This document shows positions 5,437 to 5,517 of a DNA stretch of 5,517 bases, one piece after another. Within the stretch, counting starts at the first letter, position 1. The number at the start of each line of letters is the position of its first letter. The notes beneath the pieces are model-generated. The model was not told the DNA's origin, made no database searches, and saw only the letters and a list, made by a program, of their open reading frames with translations. This DNA is from Phycisphaerales bacterium (GTDB taxonomy: Bacteria > Planctomycetota > Phycisphaerae > Phycisphaerales > Phycisphaeraceae). A program made the translations under genes and the position numbers. The stretch spans positions 1 to 5,517 of the forward strand of contig JAAUTM010000126.1 of NCBI GenBank assembly GCA_012031455.1, read 5' to 3'.

Positions 5437-5517
5437 ATCAGTAGTGTCCGGTTAGAAGTCGAATAGAGGCAGTTGGTTACGATCAACACCCTCCGAAAGT
5501 TGCGCGCCGTGTTGCGA
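5437..5517. other. Right-edge segment, possible end of a mobile element
   Basis: Immediately after the heptamer array comes GTAGTGTCCGGTTAGAAG (5441-5458), which has the look of an insertion-sequence end, and then a short open frame from about 5467 to the window edge (with a possible TTG at 5473) reading TINTLRKLRAVLR. An AGAGG lies only three bases before the TTG, too close for a good ribosome site. The matching inverted end would be outside the window, so this remains a weak suggestion. Confidence 0.2.

Noticed and set aside
4362..5489. Minus-strand open frame (375 residues) opposite sat, with N-P-K-S-E-I-R repeats
   Set aside because: It is the antisense shadow of sat extended through the heptamer array; the peptide repeat is created by the DNA repeat.

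Overview
The window holds a vitamin B12-dependent (class II) ribonucleotide reductase gene, nrdJ, on the left. A roughly 600-base non-coding region full of repeats and RNA-like structure lies in the middle, and a complete sulfate adenylyltransferase gene, sat, lies on the right. Both genes are on the + strand. The organism is a bacterium of moderate GC content with AdoCbl-dependent dNTP synthesis. The GGGGCTAAAGCCC-type hairpin repeats and the ATTTCGG heptamer array resemble repeats I associate with Planctomycetota and neighbouring lineages. That assignment is an inference from memory, not a proof.

Bases 1-3573 are nrdJ, entering from the left edge without its start. An intein of 286 residues (313-1170) sits inside the catalytic NPCSEY motif, so that the first residue after the intein is the thiyl-radical cysteine itself. 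The intein's splicing blocks all look intact. Its central LAGLIDADG homing endonuclease is degenerate, with both acidic catalytic positions replaced. Downstream of about 2030 the gene changes reading frame repeatedly (near 2031, near 2405, and once or twice between 3131 and 3190), while the protein sequence between the breaks stays well conserved. The gene is therefore either a very recent pseudogene or carries indel errors in the assembly.

Bases 3574-4172 contain no convincing protein gene. They hold a four-way-junction-like inverted repeat, 2.8 copies of a 32-bp GC-rich repeat, and about 330 bases with several long complementary segments that end in a textbook rho-independent terminator (4034-4067), a candidate unannotated structured RNA. 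A sigma70-like promoter (4080-4108) and a strong Shine-Dalgarno sequence (4157-4163) then lead into sat (4173-5372).

After sat come nine perfect copies of a 7-bp repeat, starting two bases after the stop codon, and about 80 bases that could be the edge of a mobile element. The two genes are not an operon: nrdJ makes deoxynucleotides and sat activates sulfate to APS (or works in reverse), and a terminator plus a fresh promoter separate them.
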